Shown: positions 35,559-44,357 of the stretch, piece after piece
Layout of the letters: every line of letters starts with the position of its first letter
Numbering within the stretch: the stretch's first letter is position 1
Assembly: GCF_000802205.1 (NCBI RefSeq)
Contig: NZ_CP012850.1
Location: 1,054,001 to 1,118,000, forward strand
Reading direction: 5' to 3'
Length of the DNA stretch: 64,000 nt
Source of the DNA: Candidatus Nitrosocosmicus oleophilus
GTDB lineage: Archaea; Thermoproteota; Nitrososphaeria; Nitrososphaerales; Nitrososphaeraceae
Notes under the pieces: generated by a model
The model's database searches: none
Seen by the model: the letters and a program-made list of their open reading frames with translations, nothing else
Told to the model about the DNA's origin: nothing
Position numbers and translations under genes: made by a program

Positions 35559-36521
35559 GTGCCAAAGAGTAGAGCAGACCCGCACACACAGGCATCAGGA
35601 TTAGAGAAAGACGATTTAATGCTTCTTGTTGCAATTGCTATATCAACCGTAGTAGGTATATTGGCACCATCATTTGGAATAATATTTGAACCTTATCTTT
35701 TGGTCTTCCTAGGATGCTTGTTATTCTTAAATTTAATCAAAATGGATCCCCAAGAGCTAGCATTACAGTTTAAAAAGCCTATTCCTATTGCATTGTTAAC
35801 TGCAATCAAACTTTTGGCAATTCCCATTATTCTATACGCAACTACAAACATAATTTATCCATCACTTGCCATTCCGGTCTTACTACTTTCAGGAATATCA
35901 ACGGGTTTAGGAGCGCCATTTGTAATTAATGTTTTTGAGAAAAGCCATCAATTGCCGCTAGTTGTAGGGATGATAATCTCATCATCTATCATCGTTCCAT
36001 TTGTTTTGCCTTCTCTAGTATATTTTTTGGTAGATTTTGAAAAATTTAATATTCCCTTTTTAGATATGACTATTTTATTATCTCAAGCTCTTTTTCTGCC
36101 TTTATTTGTAGGTTGGTTGATGAGGAGTAAAGCTCCGAGAATAGCAAAAAAAATTGAAGCAACTTCTTTCGTCCCTTCAGTCATTCTAGTATCATTGATG
36201 AATCTGGGAATATATGCAAAATTTTCTAACTATTTCATTTCCGATTATTCACTTGTAATTACGATGATTATTGCAGCATTTGCTTTGTTCTTTATATACG
36301 GATTCATAGGATATTTTACCTTATATCTTATAGGTAAAAAAGACAAATCATCTAGAATCGCTGCCTTCGTAACTATGAGTTATGTAAATAATACACTTGT
36401 AGTTGTATTTGCATCTCAGTTTTTCGGAACGGAAGTAGCTACCTTGGCAGCATTCTACAACTTGGCTTACTATGGTCTAATGGTGCCAATGAAAAAATTA
36501 TTTTTGAGTAGATCTTTATAA
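35559..36521 (+). CDS. BASS-type (bile acid:sodium symporter-like) transporter
   Basis: The 320-residue protein has nine or ten membrane helices and a hydrophilic N-terminus. 'YLLVFLGCLLFLNLIKMDPQ' and 'LLSGISTGLGAPFVINVFEK' resemble the first half of the BASS fold, and 'TMSYVNNTLVVVFASQFFG' the crossing region of the second half, where Asn and Thr line the ion site. Members move organic anions with sodium. Substrate is not predictable, and bile acids are not expected. The start is GTG 35559, preceded by 'agaaaggttaac'. Confidence 0.8.
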   Translation: MPKSRADPHTQASGLEKDDLMLLVAIAISTVVGILAPSFGIIFEPYLLVFLGCLLFLNLIKMDPQELALQFKKPIPIALLTAIKLLAIPIILYATTNIIYPSLAIPVLLLSGISTGLGAPFVINVFEKSHQLPLVVGMIISSSIIVPFVLPSLVYFLVDFEKFNIPFLDMTILLSQALFLPLFVGWLMRSKAPRIAKKIEATSFVPSVILVSLMNLGIYAKFSNYFISDYSLVITMIIAAFALFFIYGFIGYFTLYLIGKKDKSSRIAAFVTMSYVNNTLVVVFASQFFGTEVATLAAFYNLAYYGLMVPMKKLFLSRSL

Positions 36522-36776
36522 CATCTTTCATTTTCATTATTTATTTAATAAAACTTCATATTTGATGGATAAAGTGTTTTATTATAATTAATAAAAAAAG
36601 ACAACGCTAACTACTTTTGAAACTCCATATATTTAATGATAAGATTAAATTTAAACTGTTTTGTATGATTGAATTCTGTTAGTAATGGTCCATTTTACAA
36701 TATTCATCGAATATTTGCTACATGAAAAGTGTATAGTTTTTTGGGTATGCTGTATCATATATCGCTACTAATATTG

Positions 36777-37283
36777 TTACCTTATTATTGTCATAGGACA
36801 AGAAACTGATTCTGATACTTTTCTTGAGACACTTCCAAGTCCTTTGAATTTAGCTAATCCTTGCAGTCCATTACTTCCCATAACTATTAAATCAACTCGA
36901 TTATTGTTAGAATAATCTACGATTTGATTAGATGGGTCGCCATAAAGAATCAGTGATTCTAGTTTAATTCCCTCTATAGATTTATAGGCTTTCTTTTTTT
37001 TGTCCATATCATTTTGCATTAGAGTTTTTGTTTCTTCATATATGCTATTGGCATGTTCATTTAATGATGGGTTTACATTTTCGTTTTTAATTTTCATTTT
37101 TTCCAACAGACTTTTGGTAAACGGGATTTCTTGTACCACATGTAGCATTACGATTTTAATTATTCGTTTTTTTGGATCACCTCGGAAGATTGCTTTTGCT
37201 AAATAGACCGCATACTCTAATGCATTTTCGGAAAAATGAGAACTATCATACGGTACTAAAATAACTCGTAGATCCAATCTCAA
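36777..37283 (-). CDS. Universal stress protein (UspA family), second copy
   Basis: The 168-residue Usp domain starts with 'VILVPYDSSHFSENALEYAV' and ends with 'DLIVMGSNGLQGLAKFKGLG', then 'SVSRKVSESVSCPMTIIR'. The ATP-binding loop G-x2-G-x9-G-S is present. It differs clearly from the copy at 34810, with a longer basic insert in the middle ('NDMDKKKKAYKSIEGIKLE'), so it is not a recent duplicate. It sits downstream of and convergent with the BASS transporter gene. Confidence 0.9.
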   Translation of the reverse strand: MRLDLRVILVPYDSSHFSENALEYAVYLAKAIFRGDPKKRIIKIVMLHVVQEIPFTKSLLEKMKIKNENVNPSLNEHANSIYEETKTLMQNDMDKKKKAYKSIEGIKLESLILYGDPSNQIVDYSNNNRVDLIVMGSNGLQGLAKFKGLGSVSRKVSESVSCPMTIIR

Positions 37284-37551
37284 TTATGAAGATGGATATT
37301 ACATCATAATAGCCTTACTATGCATACATATTTTTGCTTCCATGACTAATTAATTCCATTTGTCAAAAATCATATTTGATTTAATAAAAGCAATCAGACT
37401 TAATGTGATAGTCTCTATCATATTGTATATAAAAATGACAAACTATTATTTTAATAGGTCAGCATAGAGACAATATGTATAATAAAGATATTACAAGGTG
37501 TTTTTATTGAAGCGATATCGGATCACCATGGATGAAATTATGATTGTAGGT

Positions 37552-38548
37552 TGCTTTGTCGCCTAACTCAACATATTTAGCTGGAATGAACAGATTGATT
37601 ATTTGTGATAGACTGGCCCTCTTACAATCGCTCATTAGTTCAACGCGGTGAGATCCTCTTCTCGTATGATTTCCTTGATGGTTGGGGTTCAGAGATAGAG
37701 AATATGAATATAAACAAAAAGGGTAAACCATTTGTATTTCCAGATTCTTTCATCTTGGCCATTGGTTACATTCGCTATTTATTTCACCTACCATACAGAC
37801 AAACCCAAGGTATAATTAAGGCCACAGGAAAAAGGTTACCTGCTAATCCACCAAGTTATGGTCACATCTGTAAACGAATCAACAAGCTAAACATCGATAT
37901 TAAAAGAGACAAGATGGATGACGATGATGACCTAATAATATCAATAGACAGTACAGGTATCAAGATTACTAACAGAGGTCAGTGGATGGATGAGAAATGG
38001 AATACACAAAATAGAAAAGGATATCTCAAGATCCACGTTGCTGTAGACATAAAGACCAGGAAAATCATTGCTTTGGAAGTGACAGATGAGAAGGTACATG
38101 ATGGGAAAATGCTAAAGAAACTAGTCAATCATGTTTTGGATTCGAGAGAACCAAACACTGTAAAGATAAAATCGGTACTAGCTGATGGAGCCTATGATTC
38201 AAATCCAAACTTTGTGTATCTTGAGGACAAAAAGATCAATCCAGGTATAAAGGTAAGAAGGAACTCTATTGTTTCTCCTAAAAACAATAGGTTAAGGAAC
38301 AACGAAGTAAAGTTACAAGCAAAGGATCTGTTGAAATGGAAGACAAAAAGAAAATACGGACAGAGATGGATATCTGAAACTGTGTTCTCAGCTATAAAGA
38401 GAATGTTTGGTGAATACACATCAGCAAACAGGTTTCAAAACATGGTAAAGGAGATCATGATAAAAGTATCATTGTATAACATTTTTAGAAGAATATAACA
38501 TGATGATCATGATGATAACCGGAGAATAAGGAATTATGCAACAAAGCA
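37552..38548 (+). mobile_element. Intact IS5-superfamily insertion sequence, copy 1 (997 bp)
   Basis: Ends are 'tgctttgtcgcctaactc' on the left and the complement of 'tgctttgttgcataattc' on the right (15 of 18 bases agree). A perfect 9-bp target duplication attgtaggt flanks it (37543-37551, 38549-38557). A 9-bp duplication suggests the IS903-like branch of the IS5 family. It encodes one intact transposase. The second copy, 53294-54290, has the same length in reverse orientation. Confidence 0.95.
37605..38498 (+). CDS. IS5-superfamily DDE transposase (297 aa), copy 1
   Basis: This is the full-length transposase. An N-terminal helical region ('ILAIGYIRYLFHLPYRQTQG') is followed by the catalytic core, with the first Asp in 'ISIDSTGIKITNRGQW', the second in 'VLADGAYDSN' and the Glu in 'RWISETVFSAIKRMFGEYTS'. 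The frame is undamaged and identical to copy 2, so the element is probably still mobile. Translation may begin at the ATG in MIDWPSYNRSL. Confidence 0.95.
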   Translation: MIDWPSYNRSLVQRGEILFSYDFLDGWGSEIENMNINKKGKPFVFPDSFILAIGYIRYLFHLPYRQTQGIIKATGKRLPANPPSYGHICKRINKLNIDIKRDKMDDDDDLIISIDSTGIKITNRGQWMDEKWNTQNRKGYLKIHVAVDIKTRKIIALEVTDEKVHDGKMLKKLVNHVLDSREPNTVKIKSVLADGAYDSNPNFVYLEDKKINPGIKVRRNSIVSPKNNRLRNNEVKLQAKDLLKWKTKRKYGQRWISETVFSAIKRMFGEYTSANRFQNMVKEIMIKVSLYNIFRRI

Positions 38549-38557
38549 ATTGTAGGT

Positions 38558-38927
38558 CTATAACATAATCGACAAGAATCTGATGTTTGTGAAATTTTCA
38601 TTTAATTTTGTTATTTGGGATGGATGCTAGCTCGTCTGTGGCCGCCAAGCCCGAGAGATTTTATTCTCATCGAATAAGTAATGATCATCAATGTAATTCA
38701 GATCAACTTGAGTTTTAGTATATATTCATTAGTTATGGAGGAATATTATTTATTGATATTCTTCTCAAGACCCTGTTCCAAAAAGACGTTTATAGATCTC
38801 ATTTAATCAAAGGTAAACGGCTGTATTGTACGTAATAACCCGAGTTTTGTTGCCTTCATGTTAATTTATTCCATAGAAAGGAGCCTAGCATAATACATAA
38901 ACATAATCTTGTCAATACAACTTTATA
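38558..38927. other. Spacer after the IS
   Basis: No gene is seen. A short GC-richer stretch around 38625-38660 (gctcgtctgtggccgccaag) stands out but forms no clear structure and no tRNA. Confidence 0.35.
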
Positions 38928-39485
38928 ATGAATGATAAAATAAAGATACTTGGATTTGCGGGAAGCTTAAGAAAAGAATCCTTCAATAGAGCACTTTTAC
39001 GGAATGCAGATAAATTCGTTCCAGATAATGCACGTCTAGAAATTTTTGAACTTGATGGTATTCCGCCATTTAACCAAGATACTGAAAAGGAAATGCCTCA
39101 GAAGGTAAGAGAATTCAAATCCAAAATAAAGGATGCAGACGCAATTTTGATTAGTACTCCTGAATATAATTACTCTGTACCCGGGGTGTTAAAAAACGCA
39201 ATTGACTTCGCTTCTAGACCATATGGCGATAATCCCTTTGACGGTAAACCAGTTGCTATAATGAGTGCATCAATAGGAATGTTAGGAGGAGCAAGAGCAC
39301 AATATCATCTCCGACAAATATTCGTATTCCTTAACATGTATCCAATTAACAGGCCCGAGGTAATGGTAAACTTTGCTACAGACAAATTCGACTCCGAAGG
39401 CAGTCTATTGGATGAGACCTCACGGGAGCTGATAGGAGAGTTAATTCAAAACCTAGTGGATTGGGTTATGTTATTAAAAAAATAA
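38928..39485 (+). CDS. NADPH-dependent FMN reductase / quinone reductase family flavoprotein
   Basis: The 185-residue flavodoxin-fold protein has the FMN phosphate loop 'GFAGSLRKESFNRALLRNA', the conserved 'ISTPEYNYSVPGVLKNAIDF' and 'GKPVAIMSASIGMLGGARA'. It reduces FMN or quinones with NAD(P)H, likely in redox defence. Length is normal. A truncated close relative lies at 43892-44162, cut at the same 'GVLKN' position by the 1,053-bp block. Confidence 0.9.
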   Translation: MNDKIKILGFAGSLRKESFNRALLRNADKFVPDNARLEIFELDGIPPFNQDTEKEMPQKVREFKSKIKDADAILISTPEYNYSVPGVLKNAIDFASRPYGDNPFDGKPVAIMSASIGMLGGARAQYHLRQIFVFLNMYPINRPEVMVNFATDKFDSEGSLLDETSRELIGELIQNLVDWVMLLKK

Positions 39486-39751
39486 CTAAACCAATAACCT
39501 GAATGAATTAAATGAAAAACAACTAATCTGTTATCATTAGTTGGACCTGTGATCGTATTTAAGAATGATGGATATACTAATATTATAATTATTGAACTAA
39601 TGCTACTAGAAAGAAGTCGATTACAATCAGGTCTTGTATACATTTTGACTATCTAAATTATGAAATTTTGTAACTAAGAATTAGGAAAGTAATTTATACA
39701 TGCTTTCCTGAAGATGGTTAAACAGGATATACCATAGGAAAAATGAATTCT

Positions 39752-39793
39752 GTGGGCTTCGAATCCATGTGTTATATAGAATCTGTTAATTAA
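39752..39793 (+). repeat. Tagged repeat element, family B, copy B3 (degenerate)
   Basis: 'gtgggcttcgaatccatgtg' is followed by 'ttatatagaatctgttaat'. The tag is shortened and the palindrome is partly lost (ccatg-tgtta-tatag). It lies 101 bp before A4. Confidence 0.7.
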
Positions 39794-39852
39794 TATATTT
39801 TTATTCTGAAGAACCACTTAGATCGATCTACAATAAAACGGGAAGATTACAG

Positions 39853-39890
39853 CGGGCCCGGTGGGTATAGTAATAGATATATTACGAGTT
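39853..39890 (+). repeat. Tagged repeat element, family A, copy A4
   Basis: Tag 'cgggcccggtggg' plus 'tatagtaatagatatattac'. The palindrome gtaata-gata-tattac is intact. It is preceded by 'gattacag', as in other family A copies. Confidence 0.8.
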
Positions 39891-40282
39891 TAAGAGCTTT
39901 CCAAAAAAAATAATTAACTTATATTTTCTAAATAATATGCATTTAGACCTAGTTAGCGGTTTAGCAATTGAATGGGATTAACCACAAAACCCTTCTCGTG
40001 TGATTTACAGTAATTCGTATCTTAAAAATTAGTATTTACTTAATATTATCTATTGATGACCGGACTTGATTAGAGTTGAGGCAATGGTATCAATAGTTTG
40101 TCAATTACTGAAAATTATATTCTTCTTGGAACCATGACTCGTATTTTTTATCATATAAAATTGCAAGTTTGATTTTTACTCGAAACTTTATTTGTCATTC
40201 AAATCAAATTTAAATAATGATGTTATGTACTGAGTCGCCCTGCTCTGCATTATTATCTATATATTTCTCACAAAAAACAATA

Positions 40283-41689
40283 CTATTTACTATAAATATG
40301 ATCAAGGTATTTGTAGTCTATTCTAATAGCAGCTCCTTGGGTAATATATTGATTCATTATTTCTATATATTGCTTTATTGAATCATATAGATCGGTATCT
40401 TTATCTGCAAATATTAGCCTTCGCCTGTCATTTTGAGTCACCTCGTTTGAAAGATAAAATGAATCATGTAATTCTTCAATTCGTACTGCATAACTATCAT
40501 GCCACAATCCTACATCTCTCGAGTCCAACAAATTAGATGGTGTTGTACTGTCTATAGCGTTTTTAGCATTTTCAGGACTCACCCAAAATAATTGAACATG
40601 CATGTTCTCATGTCGTCTTACAAATTCCTTACAAACATAATATTTAGCTCGAATATCCGCGTGTAGGTTATCTATGTCCGGTATTAGATATCTATTACCA
40701 AAATTGACTGGAATCGGAATCCCTTTAAGTTGGCAGTCTTTTTTTATTCGTTCAAACATCATTTCCTGACTTGTCAGAAAGCCTCCTCTTTGACTTTCAA
40801 AAACACTGGGTAGGAACCGACTAACTCCAGAATATTTTGACCCACCATAGTAAAATAATGTTTTGTAAAAATTAATTTCATCTTCTGCTTCTAAATCGTA
40901 ACCATTGGCGGTAAAAATTTTAGAGAATTGTTTCTTGAATTGATTTACTTTCAATATGAAAAATTCTTGAACTGGAATCTTAGACTCCTTGAGTATATTA
41001 GGAAAATCTAGAGCTTCATCAATATTTAAAAAATTCTTGATACTGGCATTTCCAAAATTGAAGTCATTCATACTTCCATAAAATGAAAAAACTTCCTCGC
41101 CCTTTTTATCGTGTTTAATTGGATAGTTTCCGATCGAATGTATATGATCAAAAAGAACAAGTTTCCAATCTGGAAGTACTTTTCCAATCATTGCATCTCG
41201 AGCCCCTTTAGATAATAGAATTTGATTTGGAAGACATAAATTCAGTAATCTTTGTGCTATAATGGAGCTATAACCCCATGGTGCATATTTATTATGAGTT
41301 TTTTCAAAAAATGAAATACTTGTACCAAAACTGATTCCCATCTTCAATGCTATCTTTTCAGTATCATCATCTTTATTTTCAGTACTTAATTTATGATGTA
41401 GGAAAAGTGCCAAGTTAATAGCATCGTAATATTCATCAAATACCATAAACATACCGTCACCGGTAAAATTGTAGTACTTCTTAATTTCGGTATATTCTTT
41501 AACTCTTTCTGCAATCATTAAAAATTCTAATGTCCAGTCTTGTAGCGTAGTAATTTTTTTTACTTGAATGTCTTCTGGTATACTAGTCTTTGACGAGTCA
41601 ACTACGTCTGTATAGACAAAGAATTTTGCTTGATCGGATGACATACCAGTGTAAAACCATATCAAACATATATACGTATATTTGTTCAA
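40283..41689 (-). CDS. Class III nucleotidyl-cyclase-like protein with an unknown C-terminal domain
   Basis: Residues about 22-170 follow the class III cyclase pattern: 'KFFVYTDVVDSSK' (Asp28, metal), 'YYNFTGDGMFMVF' (Asp78, metal), 'ALKMGISFGTSISFF' and 'WGYSSIIAQRLLNLCLPNQI' (Arg147). The base-specifying Lys is Asn74, the matching Asp is Ala136 and the transition-state Asn is Ile143. It is therefore either not an ATP/GTP cyclase or inactive. The remaining 290 residues form a helical alpha/beta region of unknown family ('EAEDEINFYKTLFYYGGSKY', 'AKYYVCKEFVRRHENMHVQL'). Met1 agrees with the divergent promoter; Met16 is the alternative start. The 256-residue RHH-like gene is divergently transcribed. 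Confidence 0.7.
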   Translation of the reverse strand: MNKYTYICLIWFYTGMSSDQAKFFVYTDVVDSSKTSIPEDIQVKKITTLQDWTLEFLMIAERVKEYTEIKKYYNFTGDGMFMVFDEYYDAINLALFLHHKLSTENKDDDTEKIALKMGISFGTSISFFEKTHNKYAPWGYSSIIAQRLLNLCLPNQILLSKGARDAMIGKVLPDWKLVLFDHIHSIGNYPIKHDKKGEEVFSFYGSMNDFNFGNASIKNFLNIDEALDFPNILKESKIPVQEFFILKVNQFKKQFSKIFTANGYDLEAEDEINFYKTLFYYGGSKYSGVSRFLPSVFESQRGGFLTSQEMMFERIKKDCQLKGIPIPVNFGNRYLIPDIDNLHADIRAKYYVCKEFVRRHENMHVQLFWVSPENAKNAIDSTTPSNLLDSRDVGLWHDSYAVRIEELHDSFYLSNEVTQNDRRRLIFADKDTDLYDSIKQYIEIMNQYITQGAAIRIDYKYLDHIYSK

Positions 41690-41718
41690 TGGTAGCGTGA
41701 GTAAAAAGGAAAAAAAAT

Positions 41719-41738
41719 TAATATATATTTATATATTA
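41719..41738. promoter_or_regulatory. Palindromic double TATA region between cyclase-like and RHH-like genes
   Basis: The perfect inverted repeat taatatata-tt-tatatatta is shared by both divergent genes. It is about 25-35 bases from each start codon, as expected for two back-to-back TATA boxes with very short leaders. Confidence 0.5.
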
Positions 41739-41741
41739 CCA

Positions 41742-41761
41742 GTGTAATAATCTAATTACAC
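41742..41761. promoter_or_regulatory. Candidate operator abutting the RHH-like gene
   Basis: gtgtaat-aatcta-attacac is a perfect 7-bp inverted repeat ending one base before the ATG at 41762. Ribbon-helix-helix proteins bind such short palindromes and often control their own genes. This assignment is inference. Confidence 0.4.
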
Positions 41762-42532
41762 ATGGGAAGGGCGTTTAATAGTAGCGTAGTTACAATAAGA
41801 GTACCGATAAAAAAAGAGATAGACAAACTTAAAAAAAGCGAGGTATCTGTAGGAACATTTGTAAACGATCTTTTGCATTCATACTTAATAAAAGAAACTA
41901 ACTCCGATCTAATATATCCATATAAATTTTCGTTGATGGACGATACAATGACATTAGGCTCGATCCCCGATCGACCTTTATATGCTCAAATTTATAGGCA
42001 TAGACTAATTCACAATTTATCCATATACGATCTTGAAATAAAGAAGCACGTAATCCCTTCACCTGTATTGGAAAATAATAACCAGGTTGCTATTTCTCGA
42101 TATTCTTCAAAAAATATAACCATTACTGATAACACAAATAATTACCTACAGGTTTTATTTCCCAGAAGCTTTGATAAGAAATATGAAGAGTTAATAATAA
42201 TTTTCCCTAATCCCATTAGGAAAGGTGAAGAGTATGAATATTTCATTAACTATGAGAATGATTATACTGATTCTGTAAAATCCTCTTCTAAAGGAACATT
42301 ACATTATGTTCACAAGTTTCTTTCTAGAACAGATAAATATGTTATGTCATTCAAATATCCAAAGAGATGGCCTGACTTAGAAATAGACATTATAGGAGAA
42401 CAATATTTGATAAATAAAAACCCTATTCAGGAAACTCCCAAGTATAAGATACAATCTTATAGCGCACTTAGGATTTCCCCGAATTCTGAAATAGCTTTTG
42501 ATATTCAATCAATGGCTAATAACCGTGATTAA
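41762..42532 (+). CDS. Protein with N-terminal ribbon-helix-helix-like module and a beta-rich domain (256 aa)
   Basis: Residues about 8-46 ('VVTIRVPIKKEIDKLKKSEV' followed by 'SVGTFVNDLLHSYLIKE') have the strand-helix-helix pattern of CopG/Arc-type DNA-binding modules. Residues about 60-245 are strand-rich ('NYLQVLFPRSF', 'EELIIIFPNPIRKGEEYEYF', 'YVMSFKYPKRWPDLEID'), perhaps a beta-sandwich for ligand or protein binding. No family is recognised for that part. A similar N-terminal module heads the TPR protein at 49352. It is divergent from the cyclase-like gene over 72 bp, so the pair may be a sensor/response unit. Confidence 0.6.
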   Translation: MGRAFNSSVVTIRVPIKKEIDKLKKSEVSVGTFVNDLLHSYLIKETNSDLIYPYKFSLMDDTMTLGSIPDRPLYAQIYRHRLIHNLSIYDLEIKKHVIPSPVLENNNQVAISRYSSKNITITDNTNNYLQVLFPRSFDKKYEELIIIFPNPIRKGEEYEYFINYENDYTDSVKSSSKGTLHYVHKFLSRTDKYVMSFKYPKRWPDLEIDIIGEQYLINKNPIQETPKYKIQSYSALRISPNSEIAFDIQSMANNRD

Positions 42533-42738
42533 GATCCAGCAGAAATTTGCTGTTAATGATGAAGATATTGATTGAAATACAATAACACTTAGCCTACCAG
42601 ATAAGATCGCATTCAAGCAATTAACTTTCTCATAATATGCATAATTTAATAAGATTGTGGGTATAGAATGATTTAAATGCCAAATATAAATAATAGCATA
42701 AATTTTTTTGCTTGAAGGTGCTGATATGTAAACTACCA

Positions 42739-42780
42739 CCGGTGGGCTTCGAATCCATGTGGTACATGGGAACTGTTAAT
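42739..42780 (+). repeat. Tagged repeat element, family B, copy B4
   Basis: 'ccggtgggcttcgaatccat' continues with 'gtggtacatgggaactg'. The palindrome is ccatg-tggta-catgg, with the stem kept and the loop changed. It lies 96 bp before element D2. Confidence 0.8.
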
Positions 42781-42834
42781 TAATTAAATTTTCTAAATTA
42801 ATTTATTCATTTATGACAAAGGTTAATTATGAAA

Positions 42835-42878
42835 CGGACCCGGTGGTTTCCGCTGCATTTTTACCGCAAGGAGAGTGT
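42835..42878 (+). repeat. Tagged repeat element, family D, copy D2 (left end of duplication copy 2)
   Basis: The tag is 'cggacccggtgg' and the tail 'tttccgctgcatttttaccg'. The 1,053-bp identical block starts at 42839, inside the tag, because the base before it differs (a versus g) from D1. Confidence 0.8.
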
Positions 42879-43058
42879 CATTTAATAAAATTAACAATAC
42901 AAATAGATATTTTGATCTTATTGGAGTTATACAGGTTAAGTGACGCTCATAAGCTTAATTCAATTAACTGCTAGACTGTCATTAAATAATTATTTAACCA
43001 AAAAAATGTTGGTTGTCAGCCTATAGCAGCAGTAATACTTTCCTTTCAAACATCTGGT

Positions 43059-43250
43059 TTGATCACCACAATGATATCGATTGTGATTGTTATTGGCATT
43101 ACCTATGTAATTTATTATCTTACCGATCCTATATATAAGATTCTTGGAAGACGTGGCTCGTTAATTATTACAAGAGTATTCGCTATTCTGGTTGCAGCAA
43201 TAGGAGTTCAATATATCGTGAATGGACTTGAATCGTTATTAAACAATTAG
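43059..43250 (+). pseudogene. C-terminal fragment of a MarC-family membrane protein (copy 2)
   Basis: Identical to the fragment at 15291-15482: two membrane helices and the end 'YIVNGLESLLNN'. The first four helices of the family are missing. Confidence 0.7.
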
Positions 43251-43473
43251 TTATGTTGTATGGCAAAAATATATCTACAATTTAATTAATGATTTGATCA
43301 TCATCATGTTTTTGATGATACATTTCTACCATCTCGCCATTTAGATGTAACATTATCAAGGTTAAAGTTTACATTATTGGCTCTTTACTCAAATGACTTC
43401 CTAAATATTTTAACCTATTTTCTAAATCTGTTCCCAGAGGATACATTTTATCATTATTTGTATATTCATAAAG

Positions 43474-43608
43474 TTACACCTGAGAAGTTTTACAATTGGG
43501 ACAGTATTGATAATATAACCAATGCCATAATTTTGTATCATCATTAAATTCAGGGTGATTGTGCCTTAATTGAGGATGGAAGTGTCCTTTACAACTCTGG
43601 CAGTGCAT
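43474..43608 (-). CDS. Small zinc-ribbon protein (44 aa, copy 2)
   Basis: Identical to the gene at 15706-15840, with CQSC and CPNC knuckles. The frame is intact in both blocks. Confidence 0.5.
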   Translation of the reverse strand: MHCQSCKGHFHPQLRHNHPEFNDDTKLWHWLYYQYCPNCKTSQV

Positions 43609-43700
43609 AGGTAGTATTAGGTCGTAATATTATTAAACCGTTATGTGAGTATGAATCATTTTGACTCAATCTAATACAAGAGTATGAAATCTTATTTCCT

Positions 43701-43877
43701 ATGAACGATTTACGTACGTTCAATCGTAATCCTCAAGGTTTGACAATAGGTCCAATGGAGACTTGTACCTAGCAGAATATGGTCCCAATTCTGAACACGA
43801 AATTAATCATCTCATAGTATAAGGTAAGATGGTTAGCCATATGTTGCGGGATTCAATGAGTACCTGGTATATCGATA
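43701..43877 (+). pseudogene. Fragment of a glucose/sorbosone dehydrogenase-like gene (copy 2)
   Basis: Identical to 15933-16109, with the same frameshift and stops. The decay therefore preceded the duplication. Confidence 0.6.
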
Positions 43878-43891
43878 GGAAATTGCGTTTT

Positions 43892-44162
43892 TTAACACCC
43901 CGGGTACAGAATAATTGTATTCGGGAGTGCTAATCAAAATAGCGTCTGCTCCTCTTATTTTAGATTTGAAATCCCTAACCTTCTCGGGCATGTCTTTCTC
44001 AGCGTCTTGGTTGAATGGTGGAATGCCATCAAGTTCAAAAATTTCTAGACTAGAATTATCTGGAATAAAACTAACTGCGTTGCGTAAAAGGGCTCTATTA
44101 AAAGAATCTTTCCTCAGGCTTCCAGCAAATCCCAGTATCCTTATTTTATCACTCACAATCAT
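43892..44162 (-). pseudogene. Flavin reductase gene truncated by the duplicated block
   Basis: The first 90 codons (MIVSDKIRILGFAGSLRKDS to 'PEYNYSVPGVLKN') closely match the intact protein at 38928, including the FMN loop. The frame then runs into the duplicated block and reads an unrelated tail until a stop at 43833. The second half of the flavodoxin fold is lost, so it should not bind flavin stably. Confidence 0.85.
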
Positions 44163-44357
44163 GTATTGATGAGACTATGTTTATGTTTTGTGCTCGGTGT
44201 CCTAAAATCAAGACTTGAGACTAATTATTGGTTGTGATACGAATTGTAAAGGTGCATCAAATTAGAACTTATCTCCGCATATTAAACATGGGTTTAAACT
44301 TTATTCATAATCGAATTGATTCAAAGGTGAAATTAGATTCTAATGCTCTAATTCAAA

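Larger units (their letters stand above)
39486..40282. other. Spacer with a B-A element pair
   Basis: No complete gene is seen. Around 39546-39650 a plus-strand frame reads 'VFKNDGYTNIIIIELMLLER' without a good start and may be a fragment. Tag elements B3 and A4 occupy 39752-39890. The remaining 390 bp to the cyclase-like gene are featureless. Confidence 0.4.
42839..43891 (+). repeat. 1,053-bp duplication, copy 2
   Basis: It is identical by eye to 15071-16123. Its right end abuts codon sequence of a flavin reductase that is cut off there, which shows that this copy arrived by insertion or recombination into that gene. Confidence 0.95.

Noticed and set aside
40283-42532. A Pycsar anti-phage system
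   Set aside because: No membrane or TIR effector and no cyclic-nucleotide-binding domain is visible next to the cyclase-like gene; only the altered active site is suggestive.
42509-42739. 76-codon minus-strand frame overlapping the RHH-like gene end
   Set aside because: It overlaps a better gene and runs into tag element B4; it looks like chance.
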